Positions 55,790 to 64,000 of a stretch of 64,000 nucleotides of DNA are shown piece by piece (position 1 is the first letter of the stretch; each line of letters opens with the position of its first letter). The notes below the pieces were generated by a model. That model made no database searches and was not told where the DNA came from. It worked only from the letters and a program-made list of their open reading frames with translations. The DNA is from Clostridium sp. DSM 17811. Its GTDB lineage: Bacteria > Bacillota > Clostridia > Clostridiales > Clostridiaceae. The translations under genes and the position numbers were made by a program. Location of the stretch: positions 62,001 through 126,000 of the forward strand of contig NZ_JAHLDU010000009.1 in the NCBI RefSeq assembly GCF_018861905.1, in the 5' to 3' direction.

Positions 55790-56884
55790 TTACTTTTTGA
55801 CGTAAGCTTCTATCATAATGTCTTCGTCGAATCTAGTAACCTTCGTATCTTGCAGCAAAATAGAATCTTTTACAAAATTGATTCCCTTTCCACCTACTGT
55901 AGTTTTACCCGAAGTTCCTCCAAATATTTTAGGGGAAATAAAAGTAATAACTTTATCAACAATACCCTCATCTAATGCAGAATAATTTAATGTACTTCCA
56001 CCCTCAAGTAGAATACTATCTATTCCCATCTCACCAAGTACTTTCATCAAATAGTTTAAATTAACCCATTTATTTTCACTAGGAGTTACGATAACTTCAG
56101 CTCCCTTTTGTTTAATAGCGCAGATTTTAGTATCACTTGCAAACTTTGTTGTAACAATAATAGTTTTCGTTTTTTCATCACATTTTAATACCTTCGAATC
56201 TAGAGGCACTTTTGCTGTGCTGTCTATAATTATTCTTATTGGGTTTGTGCTTATTTTACCTTCTCTTCTTGTGGTAAGCTCTGGATTGTCACTTAAAACA
56301 GTCCCAATTCCCACCATAATTCCACTTACTCTATTCCTTAATTCATGCACAGATGCTCTAGATTTTTCATTACTTATCCACTTTGAATCCCCAATTGTTG
56401 TTGCTATCTTACCATCTAATGTCATTGCAGTTTTCATAATACAAAATGGTTTTTTCGTTGTTATATATTTTATAAATATTTCATTTGTTTTTCTTATTTC
56501 ATTCTCAATTATTCCTGTAATAACCTCTATACCCGCTTTTCTAAGGATTTCTACTCCTTTACCTGCAACTAGTGGATTAGGATCTATCATCCCGACTATA
56601 ACTTTAGCTATTTTATTTTTAACAATAGCCTCTGCGCAAGGTGGTGTTTTACCATAGTGTGCACAAGGTTCTAGTGTTACATACATTGTTGCACCTTCCA
56701 CATCCTCTTTTGCATTTGCAAAAGCATTTACTTCAGCATGTGGCCCACCAAAATGTTCATGGTATCCTTCACCAATTATTCTATTATCTTTTACAATAAC
56801 TGCACCAACCAGTGGATTAGGGTTTACGAATCCTAATGCTTTCTTAGATAACTCAAGTGCTCTGCTCATATAATAACTATCCAA
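55790..56884 (-). CDS. ribD: Bifunctional riboflavin deaminase/reductase
   Basis: 364 residues. The N-terminal deaminase has the zinc motifs HAEVNAF and PCAHYGKTPPC (about residues 49-86). The C-terminal reductase (about 145-364) shows TLDGKIATTIGDSKWIS and DSILLEGGSTLNYSAL. Together they carry out the second and third steps of the pathway. First gene of ribD-ribE-ribBA-ribH, directly behind the FMN riboswitch. Confidence 0.97.
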   Translation of the reverse strand: MDSYYMSRALELSKKALGFVNPNPLVGAVIVKDNRIIGEGYHEHFGGPHAEVNAFANAKEDVEGATMYVTLEPCAHYGKTPPCAEAIVKNKIAKVIVGMIDPNPLVAGKGVEILRKAGIEVITGIIENEIRKTNEIFIKYITTKKPFCIMKTAMTLDGKIATTIGDSKWISNEKSRASVHELRNRVSGIMVGIGTVLSDNPELTTRREGKISTNPIRIIIDSTAKVPLDSKVLKCDEKTKTIIVTTKFASDTKICAIKQKGAEVIVTPSENKWVNLNYLMKVLGEMGIDSILLEGGSTLNYSALDEGIVDKVITFISPKIFGGTSGKTTVGGKGINFVKDSILLQDTKVTRFDEDIMIEAYVKK

Positions 56885-56986
56885 ATTATCACCTTCCTAA
56901 TTATATAATTATGACATCTCTCTTCATAAATATTTCTTTTCTTAGTATGTATAACTTTAGTCAAATAAAAACATATAAAATAATAA

Positions 56987-57015
56987 AAGCCCTGAAAACA
57001 ATGTTTTCAGGGCTT
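56987..57015 (-). terminator. Terminator of the FMN riboswitch (expression platform)
   Basis: Perfect 13-bp stem AAGCCCTGAAAAC / GTTTTCAGGGCTT with TTTTATTATTTTAT after it on the minus strand, between the aptamer and ribD. FMN binding should favour this hairpin and stop transcription of the rib operon. Confidence 0.92.
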
Positions 57016-57149
57016 AATAAGCTAATTATATATCTAATCAAACATCATAAAATGCTGCTTACTAAATATATTAGAATTAAAATACAAAAGTGTTTTTATA
57101 ACTACCTTATATAGTTTATAAATAAAAATCTTTTATATCTATCATCGTT

Positions 57150-57258
57150 CTCCTTCTCTCATCCAGACTTTACTGTCGGCTCTGGAATTTTACCAGATCT
57201 ACCTTTCGGCTCGCGGGCTATACCGCCGGTGGGGAAATTAACCCTACCCTGAAGGATC
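57150..57258 (-). promoter_or_regulatory. FMN riboswitch (RFN element)
   Basis: The minus strand shows the conserved core: CTTCAGGGTAGGGT, TTCCCCACCGGCGGTATAGC, CCGCGAGCC, GGTAAAATTCC, GCCGACAGTAAAGTCTGGAT and GAGAGAAGGA. The order and spacing match the six-helix FMN aptamer. Located between the rib promoter and the terminator. Confidence 0.98.
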
Positions 57259-57276
57259 TATTCAATTTTCAATTTT

Positions 57277-57305
57277 AGAATAACACTTTGCTATTTTAGT
57301 GTCAA
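57277..57305 (-). promoter_or_regulatory. Promoter of the riboflavin operon
   Basis: TTGACA (57305-57300), 17-bp spacer, TATTCT (57282-57277) on the minus strand. It places transcription start about 12 nt before the FMN aptamer. Confidence 0.82.
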
Positions 57306-57338
57306 GTAAATATTTACACAACTATTTTCAATTTTCGC

Positions 57339-57367
57339 TTTACAATGTTAACGTGATAAAGTAAAAT
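57339..57367 (+). promoter_or_regulatory. Promoter of the amino acid ABC operon
   Basis: TTTACA (57339-57344), 17-bp spacer, TAAAAT (57362-57367), 34 bp before the start codon. Divergent from the rib promoter about 35 bp away. Confidence 0.65.
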
Positions 57368-57400
57368 GATATTAATAGGAATCATAAAGGAGTGTTCAAA

Positions 57401-58204
57401 ATGAAAATTAAATTTAAATTATTAACGATGGCAATACTTTCAACTGTTATTTTAACTGCATGTGGAAACACCCCTACAACTGATAATTCACTTACAGATA
57501 TAAAAGCTAAAAAAGAACTAGTGGTTGGTCTTGATGATAATTTTCCACCAATGGGATTTAGAGATAAAAGTGGTCAAATAGTAGGTTTTGATATTGACAT
57601 TGCAAAAGAAGTCGGCAAACGAATGGGTGTTAAAGTTACCTTTAAACCTGTAGAATGGGACGGCATTATATTGAGTTTAAACAATAAAGATATTGATCTT
57701 ATATGGAATGGATTAACCATAACAGATAAAAGAAAAGAACAAATTGCTTTTTCTAACGTATATGTTCAAAACAAACAAATAATTATTGTAAATAGTAAAT
57801 CAACGATATCCAAAAAAAGTACTTTGACTGATAAAACTGTAGGATTACAACTTGGAAGTAGCAGTGAAACTGCACTTGCTAAGGATACTACTCTTTCTAA
57901 ATCAGTAAAAGAAATTAAAAAATATTCAAACAATACAGAGGCACTACTCGATTTAAAAGCTGGGCGTATCGATGCTGTTGTAGTAGATGAGGTAGTCGGA
58001 AGATACTATGTTAGCAAAAAACCTGGCATGTATAAAGTGCTTAATGAAAATCTAGGCGTGGAAGATTATGGAGTAGGTATCAGGAAAAATGATACAGCTC
58101 TTACTACAGAAATAAATAAACAACTAGAAGCAATAAAAAAAGATGGCACTTCCAATACTATTTCAAAAAAATGGTTTGGTAAAGACATTATTTACAAAAA
58201 ATAA
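57401..58204 (+). CDS. Amino acid ABC transporter substrate-binding lipoprotein (family 3)
   Basis: 267 residues. Lipoprotein signal MKIKFKLLTMAILSTVILTA with Cys21 next. Family 3 features: VVGLDDNFPPMGFRDKSG, GFDIDIAKEVGKRMGV, DLIWNGLTITDKRKEQI and VGLQLGSSSETAL. ATG 57401 follows AAAGGAG; a GTG at 57392 overlaps that site. It binds a polar amino acid, possibly cystine-like, but specificity is not readable. A stem-loop separates it from the permease. Confidence 0.92.
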   Translation: MKIKFKLLTMAILSTVILTACGNTPTTDNSLTDIKAKKELVVGLDDNFPPMGFRDKSGQIVGFDIDIAKEVGKRMGVKVTFKPVEWDGIILSLNNKDIDLIWNGLTITDKRKEQIAFSNVYVQNKQIIIVNSKSTISKKSTLTDKTVGLQLGSSSETALAKDTTLSKSVKEIKKYSNNTEALLDLKAGRIDAVVVDEVVGRYYVSKKPGMYKVLNENLGVEDYGVGIRKNDTALTTEINKQLEAIKKDGTSNTISKKWFGKDIIYKK

Positions 58205-58211
58205 ATTACTA

Positions 58212-58243
58212 CTCAAGCATTCTTTCTTTAGGATGCTTGAGTT
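58212..58243 (+). terminator. Stem-loop between binding protein and permease genes
   Basis: ACTCAAGCAT / ATGCTTGAGT with a 12-base loop and no U tract. More likely an RNA-stabilising hairpin protecting the binding-protein mRNA than a full terminator. Confidence 0.6.
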
Positions 58244-58282
58244 ACTAACAATAATATTGATTATTTTAAAGGAGTGTTATAT

Positions 58283-58924
58283 TTGGCTAATTATATAGAC
58301 ATTACATCTTATATTCTAAAAGGGGGTCTCCTTACAATTGAGGTATATGTTGCAACAATAATATTTTCTATACCTCTTGGAATACTAGGTGCATTAATTA
58401 AAGTTTCAAGTTTAAAATTACTTAACAAAGCTGTGGACATTTACACTTGGTTATTTAGGGGAACCCCATTACTTCTTCAACTTTTTTTCACATATTTTGG
58501 ACTACCCATTATCGGAATAAAACTTTCCCCTTTCGTTGCCGCCGCTCTTACCTTTTCTTTGAATTACGGAGCTTATTTTACTGAAATATTTAGATCCGGC
58601 ATTCAATCTATAGATAAAGGACAATATGAAGCCGCCAAAGTATTAGGCATGAGTTATAGACAAACTATGACAAAAATAATACTACCCCAAGCTTTTAAAC
58701 GAATAATTCCACCTATGTGTAATGAGGGAATTACTCTAATAAAAGATACAGCTTTACTCGCTGCAATTGGACTTCAAGATATACTAAGAGCTGCTAGAGA
58801 AATTGTAACTCGAGATTTTACAATTACCCCTTTTATTATTGCCGCAATAATATATTTAATATTTACTTCTGTAGTTGTAATGGCTTTTAAAAAGCTTGAA
58901 AAGAAATACTCAGTTTACGAATAA
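58283..58924 (+). CDS. Amino acid ABC transporter permease (HisM/GlnP type)
   Basis: 213 residues with about five helices. The family motif YEAAKVLGMSYRQTMTKIIL (EAA loop) and WLFRGTPLLLQLFFTYFGLP are present. TTG 58283 is chosen since AAAGGAG lies eight bases before it; GTG 58274 overlaps that site. It belongs with the binding protein before it and the ATPase after it, although a family B repeat splits it from the ATPase. Confidence 0.93.
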   Translation: MANYIDITSYILKGGLLTIEVYVATIIFSIPLGILGALIKVSSLKLLNKAVDIYTWLFRGTPLLLQLFFTYFGLPIIGIKLSPFVAAALTFSLNYGAYFTEIFRSGIQSIDKGQYEAAKVLGMSYRQTMTKIILPQAFKRIIPPMCNEGITLIKDTALLAAIGLQDILRAAREIVTRDFTITPFIIAAIIYLIFTSVVVMAFKKLEKKYSVYE

Positions 58925-58927
58925 AAG

Positions 58928-59115
58928 AAAAAAGTATATATTACTAGTAATACTTTCATTTCACTAAGAACTACTAATTATATTTTAATTAAGCTACTAA
59001 AAAACATAAACTCGCTATCGCTCAAACATATGTTTTTCTTAACGTAGCCTAATTAAAATATAATAAGAAGTTCTAAAGCTTATTCAAATGCATTATACGT
59101 AATATATACTTTTTT
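58928..59115. repeat. Family B palindromic repeat, copy B3 (long)
   Basis: Ends AAAAAAGTATATATTAC / GTAATATATACTTTTTT, inner arms AGAACT..TATATTTTAATTA / TAATTAAAATATA..AGTTCT, apex (minus strand) ATGTTTGAGCGATAGCGAGT. Lies between the permease and ATPase genes of one transporter. Confidence 0.87.
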
Positions 59116-59177
59116 TGCGTTTAAAAATAATTGTCAGCAAAGAAGAATCTAAAACGGAATTGAAGGATGGTGCTAAT

Positions 59178-59918
59178 ATGGATTTTCTTAAGATATCTAA
59201 TATAAATAAAAGTTACGGTGAGAACCAGGTTTTAAAAAATGTATCCCTAAATCTAAAAAAAGGCGAGGTAATATCAATTATCGGCCCCTCTGGTTCTGGA
59301 AAAAGTACACTACTTAGATGCATAAGCTCCCTTGAACATATGGATGGTGGACTTATAGAATTCAATGGTGTTACTATTGCCAAGGCTCAAGAGAAAATTA
59401 ATAATGTCGAAGTTATTAATGCTTATAAAAAAATAGGTATGGTATTTCAAAACTTTAATTTATTCCCTCACAAAACTGTGCTAGATAATATAATTGAAGC
59501 TCCTATTATAGTAAATCATATAGACAAAAAATCTGCTATAGAAATTGCAAAAAAACTACTTGTAAAAGTTGATTTATTGGATAAAATTGATGCTTATCCT
59601 TGCACCCTCTCTGGTGGTCAAAAACAGAGAATTGCTATCGCTAGGTGCCTTGCTATGAATCCTGATTTAATTCTATTTGATGAGCCAACCTCTGCATTAG
59701 ACCCTAAACTTGTAAGCGAAGTATTAAAGGTAATAAGGTCTCTTGCAGTGGATAAAATATCTTTAATAGTAGTTACTCACGAAATGCAATTTGCTAGAGA
59801 AATATCAGATAAAATTATATTTATGGAAAATGGAGAGATATTAGAAAACTCCACTCCGGAAGTTTTATTTACTAATCCTAACAACGAGAGAATAAAACAT
59901 TTTTTGAGTTTGTCATAA
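59178..59918 (+). CDS. Amino acid ABC transporter ATP-binding protein
   Basis: 246 residues, typical of polar amino acid importers. Walker A GPSGSGKST (about residues 33-41), Q-loop FQNFNLFPH, signature LSGGQKQR, Walker B LILFDEPTSALD, switch His in VTHEMQFA. ATG 59178 follows AAGGATGG; a longer in-frame ATG at 59115 would begin inside the family B repeat and is rejected. Confidence 0.94.
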   Translation: MDFLKISNINKSYGENQVLKNVSLNLKKGEVISIIGPSGSGKSTLLRCISSLEHMDGGLIEFNGVTIAKAQEKINNVEVINAYKKIGMVFQNFNLFPHKTVLDNIIEAPIIVNHIDKKSAIEIAKKLLVKVDLLDKIDAYPCTLSGGQKQRIAIARCLAMNPDLILFDEPTSALDPKLVSEVLKVIRSLAVDKISLIVVTHEMQFAREISDKIIFMENGEILENSTPEVLFTNPNNERIKHFLSLS

Positions 59919-59934
59919 AAAAGCATATAAAGAA

Positions 59935-59966
59935 AACAGTAAGTCTAATTAATAAGGCTTACTGTT
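59935..59966 (+). terminator. Terminator of the amino acid ABC operon
   Basis: AACAGTAAG / CTTACTGTT followed by TTTTTC, shortly after the ATPase stop. Confidence 0.85.
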
Positions 59967-60127
59967 TTTTTCGCTAAAAATATGTGGTTATAACTTTAAA
60001 TTCCCGGGAAATATCCTTTTTTCATTATTATTTTACAAACTTAAAATAAAATGACATACCTATTTTTTAGCATCAATTGATTATAAAGTAAGAGGTTTTA
60101 AATTGTAAAAATTAACTAAAAATCATG

Positions 60128-60193
60128 TTGATTTTGTGAACAAGTGGTGATATAGTTATTTTATATAAATATAAAACGTTTTATATTTATATA
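60128..60193 (+). promoter_or_regulatory. Arabinanase promoter with start-site palindrome (repressor operator)
   Basis: TTGATT (60128-60133), 17-bp spacer, TATAGT (60151-60156). A perfect 32-bp palindrome, TATATAAATATAAAAC / GTTTTATATTTATATA, covers 60162-60193 and so begins at the transcription start. The AAAACGTTTT centre is like LacI/GalR-family operators. A sugar-responsive repressor is inferred; its gene is not in the window. The rest of 59970-60242 holds no gene. Confidence 0.65.
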
Positions 60194-60242
60194 GACTTAT
60201 TAGTCTTGATACAATTATATAATAAAAGTAGGGGGGTTTTTA

Positions 60243-62900
60243 ATGAAATGTAAACGATTTAAAAAAATGTTCTCATGTTTTATGACAATGAGCATGATGG
60301 CCGCCATGTTAACTTCACCAAGCGATGTGTTAGCATCTGAGACAAATAATATAGGGACATTAAAAGAAGCTAAAACCAGGGTGTCTGTCCATGATCCTTC
60401 TATTGTAAAAGATGGCAACAAATATTATGTTTTCGGTTCTCATATTGAGGCAGCAAAATCAACAGATTTAAAAAATTGGACTAAATTCACTAATGGCTAC
60501 ACTACTCCGAGTAATGTGTTATTTGGAGATTTATCAAAAAATTTAACTGGTTCTTTTGCTTGGGCTGGTGAAAACGATGGTGACTGTTTAGGCGGACATT
60601 CCGTATGGGCTCCATTTGTTTTCAAAAACGAGAACTATGTAAACAGCAATGGAACAAAAGGCGCGTATATGATGTATTATTGTACATCTTCTACGTATAA
60701 ACGTTCAGCTATAGGATATGCTGTATCCCAAAAGATTGAAGGGCCATATACTTACGTGGATACCATTATGTATTCTGGTTTTACTAAAAAAACTGCCCAT
60801 GATACTAATAGTGTAATTGATACAAAATATACTAATACAAATATTCAAAAACTTATAAATAATGGCAAATTAGTAGGTCCTAGTCCTAATTGGTTTACAA
60901 GTGATGGGTCCTACAATACTAGTAATTCTCCAAATGCAATAGATCCTGCTTTGTTTTATGATGCTAATGGAAAACTTCATATGGTATACGGTTCTTGGTC
61001 TGGTGGAATTTTTGAACTTGATATGGATGACACCACCGGTAAGGCAATTTATCCTGGTAAGGAAGGAACTTCGTCAGGCGGAAACACTATTGACAGATAT
61101 TTTGGAACAAAAATAGCTGGTGGATATACAAATTCAGGTGAAGGGCCATTTGTTGTATATGATAATAGTACAGGATATTATTATTTATATGTAACTTATG
61201 CAGGGTTAAGTGCAACAGGTGGTTATAATATAAGAATGTTTAGATCAAAAAGTCCAGACGGTCCTTTTATAGATGCCGCAGGAAATAATGCTGCATTAAA
61301 GAGTCAAATGGATAATTCCTCAGTTGGAATTAAACTTATGGGCAATTACAAATTTAGTTGTTTAGATGTTGGATACAGATCTTGTGGTCATAATTCTTCA
61401 TTCATTGATTCAGATAAGCAAATGTACCTTATTTATCACACAAGATTCGATAATGGTACAGAAGACCATGAAGTAAGAGTACATCAAATGTTCAAAAATG
61501 AAGATGGATGGCCTGTAGAAGCACCTTATGAATATAATGGTGATATTATTTCTAAAAATGGGTATTCAATGGATGAAATGTCTGGTACTTATGAATTTAT
61601 TAATCATGGTACTTCTAATAGCGGGGCTTCAATGCTCAGTACATTATCAGTAAATTTAAAAAATAATAATACTATAGCTGGTGATGTAACAGGAACTTGG
61701 AGTAGTAATAATGGCTCATATTACATGAAGATGCTTATTGGTGGAGTAACTTATAAAGGGGTATTCTTTAAACAAAATGATGAATCTAAATCTAACTCAA
61801 AGATAATTACATTCAGCGCTATTGGTAGCAATAACCAATCTATTTGGGGTAGTAAGATGGAAACGGATAATCAAACAGTTAAGTATGAAGCTAGTCGTTT
61901 ACAAGATAAGATTCCAAGTAGCACGAAATTAGATATAACATTACCTAAATCAGGTGTTTATGATACAAAAATTTCATGGACTTCAACTAATCCTAGTGTT
62001 CTTGATAATACAGGAACAGTAAATGTGCTTGATAATGATGTTGATGTTACACTAACAGCTCAAATATCTAAAGGAAAAGTCGTAACTACTAAAAAATTTA
62101 AGGTGAAGGTAAAGGGGAGAATTAATAAACTTAATGTGACACCGACTTATAAATATGACTTTAATATATCAAGTGGAGGCACTGAAGTTTTAAATAGTGG
62201 AAGTAAAACAGGAAATTCAACATTAGTTGGTTCTGCATCAATTTTCGAAGATAATCAGAGGGGTAAAGTACTTCAGATAAAAAATGTTGATAAAGCAGTA
62301 AAAACTAATTATTTAGCTTTGCCAAGTGATACTTTTAAGGGAATAACAACGGACGGTTATACAGTAGGTATGTGGGTAAATGTAGATACTACGGACCCTA
62401 ATTACTTAGAGCATAGTGCCTTGTTTGAAGGAAACGCAGGAGGTCAAAATAAATTTCCTATTACAAGAATAAGTGCAAACTTATTTGGCAGAATTAATTC
62501 TAATGGAACATGGGCAGATGCCACAAATATTACAACAGGATTAACAGCAAATACATGGCAATATGTAACTTATACAGTTAACTCAGCAGGTATTCATGTA
62601 TATTTAAATGGTAATGAAGTTGGCTCTTCATTAAAGGATTTAACAAAATGTTTTGAATCAGATTTCCTTTCAAATATTACAGATGTTAGAGTGGGTAGTG
62701 GTAATATTTGGGGCGATAGAGATATATCTTCTGCTAAATTTGACGATGTATCTATATATAATACTGCATTAACTGCTGATAACGTAGAAGCACTTTACTC
62801 TATGGAATCTGAAACAGCAACATCAGTAGCATCAGGAATAGTAAGTAGTCTGCTTTCACTATTAGGCATAGCCCTTAGCTGTCTTAGGCCTAGCTTGTAA
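60243..62900 (+). CDS. Secreted GH43 arabinanase with LamG-type domain
   Basis: 885 residues. A signal peptide (about 1-31, ending DVLAS) precedes a five-bladed GH43 catalytic domain (about 48-425). The catalytic base is Asp in SVHDPSIVKDG, the modulator Asp in AIDPALFYD, the acid Glu in SGEGPFVVYD, and the central metal His lies in SCGHNSSFID. A GH43 C-terminal beta domain (about 440-540), an atrophied Ig-like domain (about 560-640; KISWTSTNPSVLDNTGTV) and a LamG/concanavalin-like domain (about 655-865) follow. It should cleave alpha-1,5-arabinan outside the cell. The hydrophobic end (IVSSLLSLLGIALSCL) may anchor it. GGGGGG precedes ATG 60243. Confidence 0.93.
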   Translation: MKCKRFKKMFSCFMTMSMMAAMLTSPSDVLASETNNIGTLKEAKTRVSVHDPSIVKDGNKYYVFGSHIEAAKSTDLKNWTKFTNGYTTPSNVLFGDLSKNLTGSFAWAGENDGDCLGGHSVWAPFVFKNENYVNSNGTKGAYMMYYCTSSTYKRSAIGYAVSQKIEGPYTYVDTIMYSGFTKKTAHDTNSVIDTKYTNTNIQKLINNGKLVGPSPNWFTSDGSYNTSNSPNAIDPALFYDANGKLHMVYGSWSGGIFELDMDDTTGKAIYPGKEGTSSGGNTIDRYFGTKIAGGYTNSGEGPFVVYDNSTGYYYLYVTYAGLSATGGYNIRMFRSKSPDGPFIDAAGNNAALKSQMDNSSVGIKLMGNYKFSCLDVGYRSCGHNSSFIDSDKQMYLIYHTRFDNGTEDHEVRVHQMFKNEDGWPVEAPYEYNGDIISKNGYSMDEMSGTYEFINHGTSNSGASMLSTLSVNLKNNNTIAGDVTGTWSSNNGSYYMKMLIGGVTYKGVFFKQNDESKSNSKIITFSAIGSNNQSIWGSKMETDNQTVKYEASRLQDKIPSSTKLDITLPKSGVYDTKISWTSTNPSVLDNTGTVNVLDNDVDVTLTAQISKGKVVTTKKFKVKVKGRINKLNVTPTYKYDFNISSGGTEVLNSGSKTGNSTLVGSASIFEDNQRGKVLQIKNVDKAVKTNYLALPSDTFKGITTDGYTVGMWVNVDTTDPNYLEHSALFEGNAGGQNKFPITRISANLFGRINSNGTWADATNITTGLTANTWQYVTYTVNSAGIHVYLNGNEVGSSLKDLTKCFESDFLSNITDVRVGSGNIWGDRDISSAKFDDVSIYNTALTADNVEALYSMESETATSVASGIVSSLLSLLGIALSCLRPSL

Positions 62901-62910
62901 ATATAATTCA

Positions 62911-62949
62911 ACATATCCAGGGGTTACTATTTGGGCCTCTGGATATGCT
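62911..62949. terminator. Hairpin after the arabinanase gene
   Basis: CATATCCAG / CTGGATATG with inner GGG/CCT pairing; no clear U tract on the plus strand. Probably the 3' end structure of the arabinanase mRNA. Confidence 0.5.
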
Positions 62950-62969
62950 GTAACCTCCAAATTTTTTTA

Positions 62970-63365
62970 TTATCTTGTAAATGCAGCTCTGCACAAACAT
63001 AGTTGAATTATACTTAAAATCAAAAATTCAACCGTCGCCACATACCATTCCCCAAGAACTATCACTTGAGCAATAATGCTTATTAATAATAATCCACCCA
63101 TTATAGCTGAGACAACCCAAAACTTACTATTACCTTTTTTAAAACTTAAGATAGCGGCTATAATATTACCCAGTCCAAATAATACAATTGTTATAATACC
63201 CGGAGCAATCCAATTTTCAAAAGGAACTCTAGATAACCACTCTTTAGGATACTCAGTAAAAATTCCACTGCTTGAACTTATCATCATTCCTCCAATATAA
63301 ATAGCACCTAATGCTAAAACTAAGTCATAAAAACCCAGCAGATTTATTTTTATTTTTTCTTTCAT
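62970..63365 (-). CDS. Small membrane protein, unknown function
   Basis: 131 residues with four membrane helices (about 8-28, 50-72, 80-100, 104-124) and a KEKIKINLLGFYDLVLALGA start. GGGGAGG lies upstream of ATG 63365. No family recognised. Convergent with the arabinanase gene. Confidence 0.6.
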   Translation of the reverse strand: MKEKIKINLLGFYDLVLALGAIYIGGMMISSSSGIFTEYPKEWLSRVPFENWIAPGIITIVLFGLGNIIAAILSFKKGNSKFWVVSAIMGGLLLISIIAQVIVLGEWYVATVEFLILSIIQLCLCRAAFTR

Positions 63366-63452
63366 TATACATTTCCTCCCCTAAAACAATCGCCTACATA
63401 ACATCGAAATAATATAATCCTACAATGAAATTTATTAATAAAACAAAATATA

Positions 63453-63992
63453 TTAATTTATACTCTTTCTAGCTTTAAATTTAGAATAATTAAATTCATA
63501 CCAAGAGCGCTTCTGTGATAAATCCTTCTTAACATTTTTTAAATAATTATTAACTTCACTTCCAACTTTAATATTAGGATCATTTTTAAGTCTTACTATT
63601 TCTGGAATAGCGTCATAGGATAAAGTTTCCAAATAAAGAACATCAATCCTCTGAGTTTTATAATATATATCTATATTCTTTCCAGCAATGATTTTATCCA
63701 CATTTACAAAGTTTAATAAGACATACATAATCAAAACAACTACTATTAAAACCTTATTTAGTTTCATTTTTCTATTCCAAATACCAATTAGCGCTACTAT
63801 AAATAACATAAACAGCATAAGCATAAATATATGCACAAAAATCCTTAAATATGTGAATCCATAAATTTGTTCATATAAAGACATCTTAAAATGAGCTGAA
63901 AATAACATATTAACTGTAAAGCCCACAAGTAAAGTTAATAATACATTAGATATTATATTTGTAACCTTGTTATAAATTTTGATATATTTCAT
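63453..63992 (-). CDS. Membrane protein of unknown function
   Basis: 179 residues. Three or four helices in the first 100 residues (NIISNVLLTLLVGFTVNMLF, IFVHIFMLMLFMLFIVALIG, VLIVVVLIMYVLLNFVN), then a hydrophilic C-terminal part (about 110-179) rich in Lys. The start lies 8 bp from the window edge, so the ribosome binding site cannot be fully judged and an earlier start cannot be excluded. No family recognised. Confidence 0.5.
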   Translation of the reverse strand: MKYIKIYNKVTNIISNVLLTLLVGFTVNMLFSAHFKMSLYEQIYGFTYLRIFVHIFMLMLFMLFIVALIGIWNRKMKLNKVLIVVVLIMYVLLNFVNVDKIIAGKNIDIYYKTQRIDVLYLETLSYDAIPEIVRLKNDPNIKVGSEVNNYLKNVKKDLSQKRSWYEFNYSKFKARKSIN

Positions 63993-64000
63993 ACTACAGA

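Noticed and set aside
56857-57114. 85-codon plus-strand frame
   Set aside because: Antisense to the ribD start and the FMN riboswitch terminator; no ribosome binding site.
58928-59177. Longer N-terminus for the amino acid ABC ATPase starting at 59115
   Set aside because: The extra 21 residues begin inside repeat B3 without a ribosome binding site; ATG 59178 has one and gives the family's normal length.

Overview
The window reads as low-GC Firmicutes chromosome, most likely a Clostridium sensu stricto-like anaerobe. The signs are very AT-rich DNA, strong GGAGG-type ribosome binding sites with many TTG and GTG starts, a T-box before valS, hybrid cluster protein, a BadF/HgdC-type activase, a PTS HPr/EI pair, and ApbE with a Gx transporter. 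No rRNA, tRNA, CRISPR array, prophage or intact transposase was seen. It looks like core chromosome with accessory patches and a load of small non-autonomous repeats.

Layout. 1-2.2 kb: oligopeptide ABC transporter (oppA, start of oppB). 2.8-5.9 kb: valS behind a T-box leader. 6-17.7 kb: parts of an NMT1/SsuABC-type transporter. The solitary binding protein (6.0 kb) is separated from the ATPase and permease (16.1-17.7 kb) by a patch holding an AAC(3)-family acetyltransferase, a truncated response regulator, a compositionally odd class I aldolase and a 1428-residue activase-like protein. 17.9-24.2 kb: TPR protein, transglutaminase-like membrane protein, recX, M16 peptidase, preQ1-riboswitch/queT, DEAD-box helicase. 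24.3-33.5 kb: a 27-residue membrane peptide, MgtC, UPF0158, two DUF1292 proteins, birA, radical SAM, HD protein, cca, Y-family polymerase. 33.6-38 kb: ptsH-ptsI and hcp, the latter with a well-placed CRP/FNR-type operator. 38.2-46 kb: membrane S-component, YtxH/DUF948-like pair, M3 peptidase, rarA, telA-yceG. 46.5-52.2 kb: apbE-NusGII-Gx operon, 5-FTHF cyclo-ligase, HAD hydrolase, diguanylate cyclase. 53.2-57.3 kb: complete riboflavin operon ribD-ribE-ribBA-ribH under an FMN riboswitch. 57.4-59.9 kb: polar amino acid ABC transporter. 60.2-62.9 kb: large secreted GH43 arabinanase with its own promoter and operator-like palindrome. 63-64 kb: small membrane proteins.

The most interesting unexplained structure is in the intergenic DNA. 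Family A (about 245 bp, four copies) is a long imperfect palindrome with an internal pair of hairpins. In three copies both loops are AGGAC while the stems differ by compensatory changes. All four copies sit within 13 bp of a stop codon and in the same orientation relative to that gene. One copy is extended by a 131-bp tandem array. Family B (about 190-230 bp) is another palindromic family with conserved ends and a conserved apical motif; two solo 50-bp palindromes match its ends. Other points are a 27-residue hydrophobic peptide behind a hairpin with a C-rich, anti-Shine-Dalgarno-like loop beside mgtC, a 94-bp hairpin repeat before a radical SAM gene, a possible AUA start for apbE, and an 18-bp minisatellite inside the rib operon.
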